Positions 9,358 through 19,107 are shown, counted from the first letter of the stretch. The stretch: 64,000 nt of DNA from Streptomyces sp. 71268 (GCF_029392895.1 NZ_CP114200.1:6640501-6704500), one strand, 5' to 3'. The notes: generated from the sequence alone by a model not told the origin. Numbers and translations are program-made.

Positions 9358-9432
9358 TCAGGCCGGGCGGCGGCCGTGGTTCGCCTTGGTCTTCCGTAGC
9401 CGCCAGCGGCGCTTGCGGGTGCGCTTGGACAT
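9358..9432 (-). CDS. Ribosomal protein bL37 (24 aa)
   Basis: The 24-codon gene starts at ATG 9432 with GGGAGGT 4-5 nt upstream and ends in TGA. The peptide opens MSKRTRKRRWRLRK and closes KANHGRRPA; 11 of 24 residues are Lys or Arg. The KANHG(R/K)RP ending is the hallmark of bL37, a tiny large-subunit protein found in actinobacterial ribosomes by structural work on mycobacteria. It was overlooked in older annotations because of its length. Family assignment rests on that motif, length and charge. Confidence 0.75.
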   Translation of the reverse strand: MSKRTRKRRWRLRKTKANHGRRPA

Positions 9433-9542
9433 GAGCGACCTCCCGGGTGCGGGGCGCGCGAACAGCGGCCCGTACCGCCTGTCGTAGCGCGGGCGCCGGC
9501 CGCCGTCCAGGGGGTCCGTCCGGGGGCGTGCGCGGCCGGGGC

Positions 9543-10079
9543 TCAGGCGCGGGCGATCGGGGCCAGCACCGCGTCGGTCAGGGCCACGAGGTCGGTGGGG
9601 GAGAGTTCGACCTCAAGGCCGCGTCGGCCCGCCGACACGCACACCGTGGCGTGCTCGGCGGCGGAGGCGTCGACGGCCGTCCGCAGCCGCCGGCGCTGGC
9701 CCAGCGGCGAGATGCCGCCGCGCACGTACCCGGTGGCCCGTTCGGCGGCGGCCGGGTCGGCCATCGCGGCCCGCTTGCCGCCCACCGCGGCGGCCAGCGC
9801 CTTGAGGTCGAGCGAGCCGGAGACCGGCACGACGGCCACGGTCAGCGCGCCGTCCACGTCCGCGACCAGCGTCTTGAAGACCTGTTCCGGCGCGAGACCG
9901 AGGGCGCGGGCCGCCTCTTCGCCGTACGAGGTGTAGGCGGGGTCGTTCGGGTCGTGTACGTACGAGTGCAGGGTGAACTCGACGCCGGCGTCGGTGAGGG
10001 CGACGGTGGCCGGGGTGCCACCGGACGGCTGTTTCCTCGCCTTCGCCGCCTTCGTACCGGGTTGCGACTTCTTTCCCAC
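9543..10079 (-). CDS. ybaK: YbaK/EbsC-family aminoacyl-tRNA deacylase
   Basis: The 178-aa protein belongs to the YbaK/ProX editing family; YbaK hydrolyses mischarged Cys-tRNA(Pro) in trans. Family features are the N-terminal ALTDAGVEFTLHSYVHDPN strand-helix, YGEEAARALGLAPEQVFKTLV, and the KRAAMADPAAAERATGYVRGGISPLG segment that lines the active site (GGISPLG is strongly conserved). The first 22 residues are Lys/Ala-rich and variable. It follows the Lon-domain gene on the minus strand with a 76-nt gap and may be cotranscribed with it. Confidence 0.88.
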   Translation of the reverse strand: MGKKSQPGTKAAKARKQPSGGTPATVALTDAGVEFTLHSYVHDPNDPAYTSYGEEAARALGLAPEQVFKTLVADVDGALTVAVVPVSGSLDLKALAAAVGGKRAAMADPAAAERATGYVRGGISPLGQRRRLRTAVDASAAEHATVCVSAGRRGLEVELSPTDLVALTDAVLAPIARA

Positions 10080-10155
10080 GAGGGCGCTCTCCCGCTGGGT
10101 CGGGGCGTTCGGTCGCCGTACGGGCCCGCTCGGCCGGCCCGTGTCCGCGTGGAGG

Positions 10156-10896
10156 TCAGTTGGGGCTGGTGGGGCGCCGGGTCAGGTCGACCATGGGCAG
10201 GGAGGGGAGCTTACCGATCACCGCGGCCTCGGCGCGCAGCAGTTTCAGCTCCTCCGCCAGCCGGCTGGCCGTGTCCGGGGCCTGCAGCAGCCGCTGCTTG
10301 GCCGGCACGTCGAGCACCGCGGCGGCGGCCACCAGGTAGGAGAGCACCGACGGCTCGTCCGGCAGGTCCTGGGAGGTGGCGACCGAGCGCTCACGCGCCC
10401 CGGCGAGCCGCTTCTGGTACGTGCGGAACGCCCGGATGACCCCGGAGGCCAGCGCGCCGGCGCCGTCGCCCGCGCTCTCCTCCAACGGCTCGACCTCGGC
10501 CGTCAGATACGGGCCCGAGGCGTCCACGGACAGCAGCTTGAAGCGGGTGGTGCCGGTGGCGACGGCCTCGTAGGTGCCGTCCTCCTGCTCGCGGATGGTG
10601 GCCGCGTCCGCGATACAGCCCACCGTGTGCAGGGCGCGCATCGGGTCGTCGCCGAACCCGGCCGCGGCCCCCAGCTCCGGCTCGGCGGTCGGGTCGGGGA
10701 GGCCGGGGGCCGTCGGCGCGACCTCCCGGCCGTCGCGGATGGCGACGACGGCGAAGTTGCGCGGCTCGTCCGACGGCAGGGCCGCGAGGTCGCGCATCAG
10801 GGCGCGGTAGCGCTGCTCGAAGACGTTGAGCGGCAGCACGAGCCCGGGAAACAGCACGGTGTTCAACGGGAAGAGCGGCAGGCGGGCGGCAGTCAC
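10156..10896 (-). CDS. LON peptidase substrate-binding domain protein
   Basis: This 246-aa protein is a stand-alone Lon N-terminal (LON substrate-binding) domain: it begins ARLPLFPLNTVLFPGLVLPLNVFEQRYRAL and includes FAVVAIRDG and the LLSVDASGPYLTAEVEPLEE strand region. There is no AAA or Ser-Lys protease domain, so it is not the protease itself. Function of such proteins is unproven. GTG 10896 was chosen because similarity starts there; the frame stays open upstream but is unlike coding sequence, and the ribosome site is weak. Confidence 0.85.
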   Translation of the reverse strand: MTAARLPLFPLNTVLFPGLVLPLNVFEQRYRALMRDLAALPSDEPRNFAVVAIRDGREVAPTAPGLPDPTAEPELGAAAGFGDDPMRALHTVGCIADAATIREQEDGTYEAVATGTTRFKLLSVDASGPYLTAEVEPLEESAGDGAGALASGVIRAFRTYQKRLAGARERSVATSQDLPDEPSVLSYLVAAAAVLDVPAKQRLLQAPDTASRLAEELKLLRAEAAVIGKLPSLPMVDLTRRPTSPN

Positions 10897-10997
10897 GACG
10901 GGTAAGCCTAATGGCCCGCCCCGGCTGTGCCGATCGCGGCGTGACACGGCGGGCTCGAACGCCCCCGGGCGGGGCCCGTCACAGGGGGCGCGCACCG

Positions 10998-11031
10998 CCG
11001 CGCGCCGGGGCGCCGGGAACCCGGTGCGCGG
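10998..11031 (-). terminator. Terminator downstream of the 533-aa membrane protein gene
   Basis: A 12-bp GC-rich stem with one G-T pair (10998-11009 with 11020-11031) and a 10-nt loop lies directly after the stop codon at 11036 on the minus strand. Confidence 0.55.
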
Positions 11032-11035
11032 CCGG

Positions 11036-12637
11036 TCAGTTGCGGCGCAGCAGGCGCGAGGCGCCGGCCGCGACCGTCGTGGCCAGCACCCAGCCGAGGA
11101 GGACGAGCACGGCCGTCACCCACTGCGCCGTACCGTTCGGCGTCCAGAAGTTGGCCTGGCCGAGGTCGATCACCGGTAACAACACGTCCAGCGTGTACAG
11201 CGCCGCGTTCCACTCCGGACCCTCGCCCTCCTTGATCGGCTCGGGCTGGTGGCGGGCGAAGAAGACCGCGCCGACCGCCCACAGCAGCGCGATCCACACC
11301 GCCGCCCGGCCCGGCCGGTAGCCGTAGGCCACCATCCAGTCCTGGAGGTAGCCCCACGCCTTGCCGGCCAGCGGCAGCGTCTCGCGGCGGCGGCGCTGCT
11401 TGGCGAGCAGCACCTCGCGGGCGAACTCCTCCTCGCCGCTGTCCCGCAGGGCGGTGGCCAGCATCTCGTACGGCTCCGGCGCGTACTCCGGGGTGGCCGC
11501 CGCCACCCACTCAAGGCGCCGGGGGAGCGGGAAGTGGCCACGCGGGATCAGCGACTCGTAGCCGAACCCCGCCATCGCCAGGCCACCGGGCCCCGGCCAG
11601 CTCGTGGACTTGTCGACCAGGTTGACCACCTTCGCGCCGGACAGCACGACCCGCCCGCTCTGCTGCCGCTCGCACAGGAACCGCAGCTCGGGCGTCTGCA
11701 CCCGGCGCATCGACAGCTCCTGGTTGCTGGCCATGGTGAAGCGCGCCTGGTCGAGGTCGACGGCGTCGCCGAACCGGCCGTCGTCCAGGCGCACCCCGCC
11801 CTCGCACTCGAAGCGCTGCGTGCGCGGGCCCCCGGCCGGCGGCAGCGTCGTGCCGTACGGCGGGGTGGTGCCCGTCGAGAACGGGGAGCCGGTGACCCCC
11901 GCGGGCGTCAGGTACAGCGTGCGCTCCACGCTGAGCTGCGGGGCGTTGAGCGCGCGGCGGCCGTACGGGTTGCGCAGCTTGCTGCCGCGCAGGCTGAGCG
12001 AGACCCCGATCTGCGCGCCGCGCATGGTCAGCTCGCCGTAGGACTCGATCAGTTCGGCCTGGAAGTCCTGGGCGACGTTGAGGCCGTCCGCGGTGATCGA
12101 CCGGCCGAACCGGTCCTTGCGCACCACGAGCTGGTTGAGCAGCAGGTCGGTGCCTATCTGCGCGTCGGTCAACCGGATGCCTCGGTCCACCGTGCAGCCC
12201 GGCAGGTGCAGGTCGCCCTCGGTGTGCAGCCGGGCGGCCTCGATGCGGGGGATGGCGCAGCCGACGAGCCGCAGCGTGGTGAACCGGCTCTCCGGCAGCA
12301 GGATCTCCTGTTCGAAGCGGCAGTTGCGCAGCTCCACGAAGGGGGCGATGGTGCCGCCGGACAGCTCCAGGGTGCCGGTGACGTACGCGCCGTTGAGCTT
12401 GAGCGCGGCGACCCGGCCCGGCTGCGCCGGCGGCGGCTCGAGCAGCAGCAACGCCAGCACCCGGGCCCGCACGCTGCGCTCGGGGCCCCAGGCGTGCGGG
12501 CCGGTCGGGTCGTTGCGGTGCTGGTTGGGGGAGCGCAGGTCGAAGGTGCTGCCGGTGCGGAACGCCTGCCACATGCCCCACTCGGCGGGAGTCAGGCCCA
12601 GCCCGTCGGGCGGGTCTCCCTCGTGTGGTTCCGTCAC
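11036..12637 (-). CDS. Membrane-anchored repeat protein (often labelled membrane-associated oxidoreductase)
   Basis: The 533-aa protein has no recognisable redox motif (no dinucleotide-binding Gly motif or CxxC). Residues 70-330 look like a right-handed beta-helix of short irregular repeats ([57 protein letters not shown]), related to pentapeptide or bactofilin-like folds. A helical segment ([31 protein letters not shown]) leads to about three C-terminal membrane helices. Similar streptomycete proteins carry the name membrane-associated oxidoreductase without visible basis. GTG 12637 has GGAAGGAG upstream. It is divergent from hisD. Confidence 0.75.
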   Translation of the reverse strand: MTEPHEGDPPDGLGLTPAEWGMWQAFRTGSTFDLRSPNQHRNDPTGPHAWGPERSVRARVLALLLLEPPPAQPGRVAALKLNGAYVTGTLELSGGTIAPFVELRNCRFEQEILLPESRFTTLRLVGCAIPRIEAARLHTEGDLHLPGCTVDRGIRLTDAQIGTDLLLNQLVVRKDRFGRSITADGLNVAQDFQAELIESYGELTMRGAQIGVSLSLRGSKLRNPYGRRALNAPQLSVERTLYLTPAGVTGSPFSTGTTPPYGTTLPPAGGPRTQRFECEGGVRLDDGRFGDAVDLDQARFTMASNQELSMRRVQTPELRFLCERQQSGRVVLSGAKVVNLVDKSTSWPGPGGLAMAGFGYESLIPRGHFPLPRRLEWVAAATPEYAPEPYEMLATALRDSGEEEFAREVLLAKQRRRRETLPLAGKAWGYLQDWMVAYGYRPGRAAVWIALLWAVGAVFFARHQPEPIKEGEGPEWNAALYTLDVLLPVIDLGQANFWTPNGTAQWVTAVLVLLGWVLATTVAAGASRLLRRN

Positions 12638-12777
12638 CGCTGCCGCTCCTTCCGCGCCCGTACGTGTGTACGGGTCCCATGCCCGTTCCGTGACCGGTTG
12701 AACACCACAGGTCAGGGCCAACCTAGGGGCGCGTATCAGCGTTTGGTACGCCGCGACGGCGCTCGGGACACGTCTGA

Positions 12778-12783
12778 GACAAT
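12778..12783 (+). promoter_or_regulatory. Candidate -10 box for a leaderless hisD transcript
   Basis: GACAAT lies 7 nt before the GTG at 12791. No ribosome site precedes hisD, so the his operon mRNA probably begins at the start codon. No clear -35 was found. Confidence 0.4.
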
Positions 12784-12790
12784 TGACCGC

Positions 12791-14119
12791 GTGATCTCCC
12801 GAATCGATCTGCGCGGCGCCGCCCTTCCCGAGGGCGCCGCCCTGCGCGCGTTGCTGCCCCGAGCCGACTTCGACGTGTCGGCCGCCCTGGAGAAGGTGCG
12901 GCCCCTGTGTGAAGACGTGCTCCATCGCGGCGACGCGGCGCTGATCGAGCTGGCGGAGCGCTTCGACGGCGTGCGCCTGGAGCGGGTCCGGGTGCCCGAG
13001 GAGGCGCTCGACCAGGCCCTGGCCGACCTCGACCCGAAGGTGCGCGCGGCCCTGGAGGAGTCCATCCGACGGGCCCGCCTGGTCCACCGCGAACAGCGCC
13101 GCGCGCCGCACCGCGTGCAGGTCGTGCCCGGCGGCAGCGTCACCGAGAAGTGGGTGCCGGTCGAGCGGGTCGGCCTGTACGCGCCCGGTGGCCGCTCCGT
13201 CTACCCGTCCTCCGTGATCATGAACGCGGTCCCGGCGCAGGAGGCCGGCGTCGCCTCCATCGCGCTGGCCTCGCCGCCCCAGGCGGGGTTCGGCGGCCTG
13301 CCGCACCCGACGATCCTCGCCGCCTGCGCGCTGCTCGGCGTGCGCGAGGTGTACGCGGCCGGCGGCGCCCAGGCCGTCGCCATGTTCGCCCACGGCACGC
13401 GGTCCTGCGCCCCCGCGAACATGGTCACCGGCCCCGGCAACATCTGGGTCGCCGCCGCCAAGCGCTACTTCACCGGCCGGATCGGCATCGACACCGAGGC
13501 CGGCCCCACCGAGATCGCGATCCTCGCGGACGACAGTGCCGACGCCGAGCACGTCGCCGCCGACCTGATCAGCCAGGCCGAGCACGACCCGCTCGCCGCC
13601 GCCGTGCTGGTCACCGACTCCGCCGAGCTGGCCGACGCGGTCGACAAGGAGCTGGCCACCCAGGTCGCGGCCAGCAAGCACGTCGAGGACCGGATCGCGC
13701 CGGCGCTGGCCGGCCGACAGTCCGCGATCGTCCTGGTGGACGGCGTCGAGGAGGGGCTGCGGGTCGTCGACGCGTACGGCGCCGAGCACCTGGAGATCCA
13801 GACCCGGGACGCCGCCGCCCTCGCCGAGCGGGTGCGCAACGCCGGGGCGATCTTCGTCGGCCCGTACGCGCCCGTCTCGCTTGGCGACTACTGCGCCGGC
13901 TCCAACCACGTGCTGCCCACCGGCGGCTGTGCCTGCCACTCGTCGGGCCTGTCCGTCCAGTCCTTCCTGCGCGGCATCCACATCGTGGACTACACGCGGG
14001 ACGCGCTCGCCGACGTCGCCCGCCACGTGGTGACCCTCGCCGAGGCCGAGGACCTGCCGGCACACGGCGCGGCGATCAAGGCCAGGTTCGGCTGGAAGGT
14101 ACCGGAGACCACCACGTGA
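12791..14119 (+). CDS. hisD: Histidinol dehydrogenase
   Basis: HisD performs the last two steps of histidine synthesis, oxidising L-histidinol to L-histidine with two NAD+ and a catalytic zinc. The 442-aa length is normal. Visible landmarks are the glycine-rich [22 protein letters not shown], the [16 protein letters not shown] loop, [11 protein letters not shown], the ligand segment SQAEHDPLA, and the C-terminal SNHVLPTGG. It opens the his operon; its stop codon overlaps the hisC start by 4 nt. GTG 12791 gives the conserved MISRIDLRG start. Confidence 0.97.
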   Translation: MISRIDLRGAALPEGAALRALLPRADFDVSAALEKVRPLCEDVLHRGDAALIELAERFDGVRLERVRVPEEALDQALADLDPKVRAALEESIRRARLVHREQRRAPHRVQVVPGGSVTEKWVPVERVGLYAPGGRSVYPSSVIMNAVPAQEAGVASIALASPPQAGFGGLPHPTILAACALLGVREVYAAGGAQAVAMFAHGTRSCAPANMVTGPGNIWVAAAKRYFTGRIGIDTEAGPTEIAILADDSADAEHVAADLISQAEHDPLAAAVLVTDSAELADAVDKELATQVAASKHVEDRIAPALAGRQSAIVLVDGVEEGLRVVDAYGAEHLEIQTRDAAALAERVRNAGAIFVGPYAPVSLGDYCAGSNHVLPTGGCACHSSGLSVQSFLRGIHIVDYTRDALADVARHVVTLAEAEDLPAHGAAIKARFGWKVPETTT

Positions 14120-15258
14120 GCGGCATCGACGACCTGCCCGTCCGGGACGAACTGCGCGGCAAGAGCCCCTACGGCGCGCCGCAGCTCGACGTCCCGGTGC
14201 GGCTGAACACCAACGAGAACCCCTACCCGCTGCCCGACGAGCTGGTGGCCGACATCGCCCGGCGCGTCGCCGAGGCCGCCCGGAACCTCAACCGCTACCC
14301 CGACCGGGACGCGGTCGAGCTGCGCACCGCCCTCGCCGCCTACCTGACCCGCACCGCGGGCCACCGGGTGGAGACGGCGGGCGTGTGGGCGGCCAACGGC
14401 TCCAACGAGATCCTCCAGCAGCTCCTGCAGACCTTCGGCGGGCCGGGCCGCACCGCGATCGGCTTCGACCCCTCGTACTCGATGCACGCCCTGATCGCGC
14501 GCGGCACCGGCACCGGCTGGGTCTCCGGGCCCAGGCGCGAGGACTTCACGATCGACGTGGCAGCGGCCACCGCCGAGATCGCCCGGCTGCGCCCGCACGT
14601 GGTCTTCGTCTGCTCGCCGAACAACCCGACCGGCACCGCCGTCGCCGCGGACACCGTGCTCGCCCTGTACGAGGCGGCGCAGGCCGCGCGCGAGCGGGGC
14701 GCCCTGGTGGTCGTCGACGAGGCGTACGGCGAGTTCAGCCACCAGCCCTCGCTGCTGCCGCTGATCGCCGGCCGGCCACGGCTGGTGCTCAGCCGCACCA
14801 TGTCGAAGGCGTTCGGCGCGGCCGGGCTGCGCCTGGGCTACCTGGCGGCCGACCCGGCCGTGGTGGACGCCGTGCAGTTGGTGCGGCTGCCCTACCACCT
14901 GTCCGCCGTCACCCAGGCCACCGCGCTGGCCGCCCTCGACCACACCGATACGCTGCTCGGGTACGTCGAGCAGCTCAAGGCCGAGCGGGACCGGCTGGTG
15001 ACCGAGCTGCGCGCCATCGGCTGCCCGGTCACGGACTCGGACGCCAACTTCGTGCTGTTCGGCATCCCCACGGCCCTCGCCGGCCGCTGGGGTGACCCGG
15101 CCGCCGACTCGCACGGCATGTGGCGGGCGATCCTCGACCACGGCGTGCTGGTGCGCGACAACGGCGTGCCGGGCTGGCTGCGGGTGAGCGCCGGGACACC
15201 GGCGGAGAACGACGCGTTCCTGGACGCGGTCCGGGCGGTACTGAAGGAGAACGAGTGA
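14116..15258 (+). CDS. hisC: Histidinol-phosphate aminotransferase
   Basis: A PLP-dependent class I/II aminotransferase (380 aa) converting imidazole-acetol phosphate and glutamate to histidinol phosphate. [11 protein letters not shown] is the N-terminal substrate segment, CSPNNPTGT the core motif, [10 protein letters not shown] holds the cofactor-contacting Asp201 and Tyr204, and [17 protein letters not shown] contains the Schiff-base Lys231. The GTG start overlaps the hisD stop by 4 nt and the stop overlaps the hisB ATG by 1 nt, indicating translational coupling. Confidence 0.97.
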   Translation: MSGIDDLPVRDELRGKSPYGAPQLDVPVRLNTNENPYPLPDELVADIARRVAEAARNLNRYPDRDAVELRTALAAYLTRTAGHRVETAGVWAANGSNEILQQLLQTFGGPGRTAIGFDPSYSMHALIARGTGTGWVSGPRREDFTIDVAAATAEIARLRPHVVFVCSPNNPTGTAVAADTVLALYEAAQAARERGALVVVDEAYGEFSHQPSLLPLIAGRPRLVLSRTMSKAFGAAGLRLGYLAADPAVVDAVQLVRLPYHLSAVTQATALAALDHTDTLLGYVEQLKAERDRLVTELRAIGCPVTDSDANFVLFGIPTALAGRWGDPAADSHGMWRAILDHGVLVRDNGVPGWLRVSAGTPAENDAFLDAVRAVLKENE

Positions 15259-15851
15259 TGACCCGCGTAGGACGCGTGGAGCGCGCCACCAAGGAGACCT
15301 CCGTCCTGGTCGAGATCGACCTCGACGGCACCGGGCGGACCGAGATCTCCACCGGGGTCGGCTTCTACGACCACATGCTCGACCAGCTCGGCCGGCACGG
15401 CCTCTTCGACCTCACCGTCAGGACCGAGGGCGACCTGCACATCGACACCCACCACACGATCGAGGACACCGCCCTCGCGCTGGGCGCCGCGTTCCGGCAG
15501 GCCCTCGGCGACAAGGTCGGCATCTACCGGTTCGGCAACTGCACGGTCCCCCTCGACGAGTCGCTGGCCCAGGTCACCGTGGACCTGTCGGGCCGCCCGT
15601 ACCTTGTGCACACCGAGCCCGAGAACATCGCCCCGATGATCGGCAGCTACGACACGACGATGACCCGGCACATCCTGGAGTCCTTCGTCGCGCAGGCCCA
15701 GGTGGCGCTGCACGTCCACGTGCCGTACGGGCGCAACGCGCACCACATCGTCGAGTGCCAGTTCAAGGCGCTGGCCCGGGCGCTGCGGTACGCCAGCGAG
15801 CGCGACCCGCGCGCGGCCGGCATCCTGCCCTCCACCAAGGGCGCGCTGTGA
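15258..15851 (+). CDS. hisB: Imidazoleglycerol-phosphate dehydratase
   Basis: This 197-aa monofunctional enzyme dehydrates imidazole glycerol phosphate to imidazole acetol phosphate; the histidinol-phosphate phosphatase domain seen in enterobacterial HisB is absent. The two metal-binding repeats are clear: GVGFYDHMLDQLGRHG with DLHIDTHHTIEDTALALG, and FFVAQAQ-type HILESFVAQAQVALHVHV with NAHHIVECQFKALARAL. The start overlaps the hisC stop, and AAGGAG lies 10 nt upstream of the ATG. Confidence 0.97.
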   Translation: MTRVGRVERATKETSVLVEIDLDGTGRTEISTGVGFYDHMLDQLGRHGLFDLTVRTEGDLHIDTHHTIEDTALALGAAFRQALGDKVGIYRFGNCTVPLDESLAQVTVDLSGRPYLVHTEPENIAPMIGSYDTTMTRHILESFVAQAQVALHVHVPYGRNAHHIVECQFKALARALRYASERDPRAAGILPSTKGAL

Positions 15852-15921
15852 GCCGCACGGCCGCCCCGTACCCGGCGCCGCCCGCCACGCGCCCCGCGCC
15901 GACCACCCCCGGAAGGAACCT

Positions 15922-16086
15922 GTGAACGGCCTCTCCACCGTCCTCATCGTCGTCGGGCTCTTCCTGCTCGGCGGCGTCATCTCCTTCGCCAAGCAGGGCA
16001 TGCCCAAGGGCGTGATCGTGCTGCTCGGCATCAGCGCCGCGCTGTGCCTGGTCGCCGGCGTCCTGCGGATTGACGGGTTGTACTGA
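15922..16086 (+). CDS. Conserved small membrane protein in the his operon (54 aa)
   Basis: This 54-aa protein consists of two hydrophobic helices ([19 protein letters not shown] and [18 protein letters not shown]) joined by a short basic loop (KQGMPKG), so it should be a hairpin in the membrane. GGAAGGAA precedes the GTG by 5 nt, and the stop overlaps the hisH ATG by 1 nt, tying it into the operon. I know of no function. Its fixed place between hisB and hisH suggests it is a genuine conserved gene rather than spacer. Confidence 0.8.
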   Translation: MNGLSTVLIVVGLFLLGGVISFAKQGMPKGVIVLLGISAALCLVAGVLRIDGLY

Positions 16087-16730
16087 TGAGTGGACGCAAG
16101 CCCTCGGTGGTCGTCTTCGACTACGGCTTCGGCAACGTGCGCTCCGCCGAGCGCGCGCTGGCCCATGTCGGGGCCGACGTGGAGATCACCAGCGACTACG
16201 ACCGGGCCATGACGGCCGACGGCCTGCTGGTCCCCGGCGTGGGCGCGTTCGCCGCCTGCATGCGGGGGCTGCGGGCCGCCCGCGGCGACTGGATCGTCGG
16301 CCGCCGGCTCGCCGGCTCCCGGCCCGTGCTCGGCATCTGCGTCGGCATGCAGATCCTCTTCGAGCGCGGCATCGAGCACGGCGTGGAGACGGAGGGCCTG
16401 GACGAGTGGCCGGGTACGGTCGGGCCGCTTGAGGCTCCGGTCGTACCGCACATGGGCTGGAACACGGTCACCCCCGCCGAGGACTCCACGCTCTTCGCCG
16501 GCCTCGACGCGGACGCCCGGTTCTACTTCGTGCACTCCTACGCGGTACGGGAGTGGTCGCTGGAGGTCGCCAACCCCGCGATGCGCCCGCCCCAGGTCAC
16601 CTGGGCCACGCACGGCGAGCCGTTCGTCGCGGCCGTCGAGAACGGCCCGCTGCGCGCCACCCAGTTCCACCCCGAGAAGTCCGGCGACGCCGGAGCACAC
16701 CTGCTGACCAACTGGCTCGACACCCTCTAG
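16086..16730 (+). CDS. hisH: Imidazole glycerol phosphate synthase, glutaminase subunit
   Basis: HisH (214 aa) is the class I glutamine amidotransferase that feeds ammonia to HisF. The catalytic triad is visible: Cys85 in LGICVGMQ, with His and Glu in TQFHPEKSG near the C-terminus. The N-terminal [15 protein letters not shown] replaces the usual DYGxGNL start with little change. It begins inside the stop codon of the 54-aa gene and is followed by an 85-nt gap before priA. Confidence 0.96.
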   Translation: MSGRKPSVVVFDYGFGNVRSAERALAHVGADVEITSDYDRAMTADGLLVPGVGAFAACMRGLRAARGDWIVGRRLAGSRPVLGICVGMQILFERGIEHGVETEGLDEWPGTVGPLEAPVVPHMGWNTVTPAEDSTLFAGLDADARFYFVHSYAVREWSLEVANPAMRPPQVTWATHGEPFVAAVENGPLRATQFHPEKSGDAGAHLLTNWLDTL

Positions 16731-16815
16731 GCGCCGCCCGGCGGCCCGTCGGGGCCGCCGACGGACGTCTTCGACCTTGTCTGTGCACGTCCCTGACCCG
16801 AAAGACTGACACCAG

Positions 16816-17541
16816 ATGAGCAAGCTCGAACTCCTCCCCGCCGTCGACGTACGCGACGGCCAGGCCGTCCGCCTCGTGCACGGGGAGTCCGGCTCCGAGA
16901 CCTCCTACGGCGACCCGCTGGCCGCGGCGCTGACCTGGCAGCGGGCGGGGGCCGAGTGGCTGCACCTGGTCGACCTCGACGCGGCGTTCGGCACCGGCGA
17001 CAACCGGGAGCAGATCGCCGAGGTCACCCGGGCCATGGAGCTCAAGGTCGAACTGTCCGGCGGCATCCGCGACGACGCCTCGCTGGCCGCCGCGCTGGCC
17101 ACCGGCTGCACCCGGGTCAACCTCGGCACCGCGGCCCTGGAGTCCCCGGAGTGGGTGGCCAAGGTCATCGCCGAGCACGGCGACCGCATCGCCGTCGGCC
17201 TCGACGTACGCGGCACCACGCTGCGCGGCCGGGGCTGGACCCGTGACGGTGGCGACCTGTTCACCACCCTGACCCGGCTGGACGCCGAGGGCTGCGCCCG
17301 CTACGTCGTCACCGACATCGCCAAGGACGGCACGCTCCAGGGCCCGAACCTGGGACTCCTGCGGGATGTGTGCGCCGCCACCGACCGGCCCGTCGTCGCC
17401 TCCGGCGGCGTCTCCTCCCTCGACGACCTGCGGGCGCTGGCCAGCCTGGTACCGGAGGGCGTCGAGGGGGCCATCGTCGGCAAGGCGCTCTACGCCGAGG
17501 CGTTCACCCTGGAAGAGGCGTTGGAGGCCGTGTCCGCATGA
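16816..17541 (+). CDS. priA: Bifunctional phosphoribosyl isomerase PriA (HisA/TrpF activities)
   Basis: A 241-aa (beta/alpha)8 barrel. In Streptomyces and mycobacteria this enzyme isomerises both ProFAR (histidine) and phosphoribosyl anthranilate (tryptophan). It keeps the general acid/base aspartates (Asp11 in [11 protein letters not shown] and the one in VTDIAKDGT) and both phosphate-binding repeats ([18 protein letters not shown]). No separate trpF lies near the trp genes here, which agrees with dual use, but TrpF activity itself is inferred from the lineage. The stop overlaps the ridA start by 4 nt. Confidence 0.93.
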   Translation: MSKLELLPAVDVRDGQAVRLVHGESGSETSYGDPLAAALTWQRAGAEWLHLVDLDAAFGTGDNREQIAEVTRAMELKVELSGGIRDDASLAAALATGCTRVNLGTAALESPEWVAKVIAEHGDRIAVGLDVRGTTLRGRGWTRDGGDLFTTLTRLDAEGCARYVVTDIAKDGTLQGPNLGLLRDVCAATDRPVVASGGVSSLDDLRALASLVPEGVEGAIVGKALYAEAFTLEEALEAVSA

Positions 17542-18041
17542 CCACTCCCGAGCCCGCCCGGCACCAGGGCGCGATCGAACGGCACCAGGGCGACAGCCCC
17601 TGGGAAGAGACGATCGGCTTCGCGCGTGCCGTGGCGGCCGGGGACCGGGTCCTCGTCGCCGGGACGATGCCGCTGGTGGACGGCGTGCTCCAGGGCGAGG
17701 GCGACCCGTACGAGCAGACCCGGGCGGCCCTGGGCAACGCGCTGACCGCGCTGGCCGACTTCGGTCTGGACGCCACGTCCGTCCTGCGCACCCGCCTCTA
17801 CCTCACCCACGCCCGCGACGTGGACGCCGTCGGCCGCGCCCACAAGGAGTTCTTCGACGCCGCGCGCCCGGCCACCACCCTGGTCGTGGTCTCCGGCTTC
17901 GTGGACTCGCGGGTGCTGGTCGAGGTGGAGCTCGAGGCGTTCCGCCCCGCCACGACGCCCCCGGCCGGCCCCGACGGCCCGGCCGGCACGACGCGAGCCC
18001 GTACCACGCAAGCCAGCACCACCGAAGGACGAACCCCATGA
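17538..18041 (+). CDS. RidA/YjgF/YER057c-family enamine deaminase
   Basis: The 167-aa protein carries the RidA fold: [47 protein letters not shown] and the C-terminal [13 protein letters not shown]. RidA proteins hydrolyse reactive enamine/imine intermediates from PLP enzymes; a place inside the his operon next to a PLP enzyme (HisC) is consistent with that, though the substrate is unknown. The usual active-site Arg of archetypal RidA appears as the SRVLVEVE arginine. The Thr/Ala/Pro-rich tail (140-167) is variable. ATGA overlaps link it to priA and hisF. Confidence 0.85.
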   Translation: MTTPEPARHQGAIERHQGDSPWEETIGFARAVAAGDRVLVAGTMPLVDGVLQGEGDPYEQTRAALGNALTALADFGLDATSVLRTRLYLTHARDVDAVGRAHKEFFDAARPATTLVVVSGFVDSRVLVEVELEAFRPATTPPAGPDGPAGTTRARTTQASTTEGRTP

Positions 18042-18808
18042 CCCTCGCGGTCCGAGTCATCCCCTGCCTCGACGTGGACAACGGCCGCGTCGTCAAGGGC
18101 GTCAACTTCCAGAACCTGCGGGACGCGGGCGACCCGGTCGAACTGGCCAGGCTCTACGGCGAGCAGGGCGCCGACGAACTCACGTTCCTGGACATCACGG
18201 CCTCCTCCGGCGACCGCGAGACCACCTACGACGTGGTCCGCCGCACCGCCGAACAGGTCTTCATCCCGCTCACCGTCGGCGGCGGCGTCCGCACCCCCGA
18301 CGACGTGGACAAGCTGCTGCGCGCGGGCGCCGACAAGGTCGGCGTCAACACCGCCGCGATCGCCCGCCCGGAGCTGGTCCGCGAGATCGCCGAGCGGTTC
18401 GGACGCCAGGTCCTGGTCCTGTCCGTGGACGCGCGCCGCTGCCCGGAGGGCACCGAGACCGACTCCGGCTACGAGGTCACCACCCACGGCGGACGCCGCG
18501 GCACCGGCCTGGACGCCGTCGCCTGGGCTCGCCAGGCGGCCGAACTCGGCGCCGGCGAGATCCTGTTGAACTCGATGGACGCCGACGGCACGAAGGACGG
18601 CTACGACACGGCGATGATCAAGGCCGTCCGCGCGGCGGTCAGCGTCCCCGTCATCGCCAGCGGCGGCGCCGGCAAGCTCACCGACTTCCCCCCGGCCATC
18701 GCGGCCGGCGCGGACGCGGTCCTGGCCGCCTCCGTCTTCCACTTCGGCGACCTGTCCATCGGCGAGGTGAAGACCACGCTGCGCGAGGCGGGCCACCCGG
18801 TGCGGTAG
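18038..18808 (+). CDS. hisF: Imidazole glycerol phosphate synthase, cyclase subunit
   Basis: HisF (256 aa) uses ammonia from HisH to close the imidazole ring, releasing AICAR. The half-barrel duplication is evident: [18 protein letters not shown] with catalytic Asp11, the [25 protein letters not shown] phosphate site, LVLSVDARR with the second catalytic Asp, and [20 protein letters not shown] precedes the ATG, which overlaps the ridA stop by 4 nt. This is the last gene of the his operon; a hairpin follows. Confidence 0.97.
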   Translation: MTLAVRVIPCLDVDNGRVVKGVNFQNLRDAGDPVELARLYGEQGADELTFLDITASSGDRETTYDVVRRTAEQVFIPLTVGGGVRTPDDVDKLLRAGADKVGVNTAAIARPELVREIAERFGRQVLVLSVDARRCPEGTETDSGYEVTTHGGRRGTGLDAVAWARQAAELGAGEILLNSMDADGTKDGYDTAMIKAVRAAVSVPVIASGGAGKLTDFPPAIAAGADAVLAASVFHFGDLSIGEVKTTLREAGHPVR

Positions 18809-18831
18809 CGCGCCGGGGGCGCGCGGGGGCG

Positions 18832-18855
18832 GGCCCGACCTCCCGAGGTCGGGCC
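18832..18855 (+). terminator. Terminator after hisF
   Basis: A perfect 10-bp stem (18832-18841 with 18846-18855, loop CCCG) lies 24 nt after the hisF stop, closing the his operon. A T-tail is absent, as is common in Streptomyces. Confidence 0.65.
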
Positions 18856-18895
18856 GTTCGCGTGGGCGGTCAGGCGTCGAAGTCGTATTCGACCA

Positions 18896-19107
18896 GTGCT
18901 GCGCTCGGAGCCCGCGTCCGTCGGGCGGGCCCGGAGCTGGTTCCGCGGACTCGCCGCACATGAGCGCATGACATACCCACTGCCTGACTGTGAAGTCATG
19001 CTCTCGGAACTGGTCACCAACGCCGTCAAGTACGGCAGCGCGGAAATGGCGCGTCCGGGTGGACTGGTATCGGGTGGGGGCGACCCTACGTGTCGCGGTG
19101 CACGGCT
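18896..19107 (+). pseudogene. Remnant of an RsbW-like anti-sigma factor / ATP-binding protein
   Basis: One frame reads LRSEPASVGRARSWFRGLAAHE and then the N-box MLSELVTNAVKYGSAE of the HATPase_c_2 family. Near 19045 the similarity jumps to another frame, which continues WRVRVDWYRVGATLRVAVHG, and then stops matching. So the gene has at least one frameshift and has lost the G1/G2 ATP-lid part. Intact relatives are about 130-150 aa and inhibit sigma factors or bind anti-anti-sigma proteins. No ribosome site was found. Confidence 0.65.
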
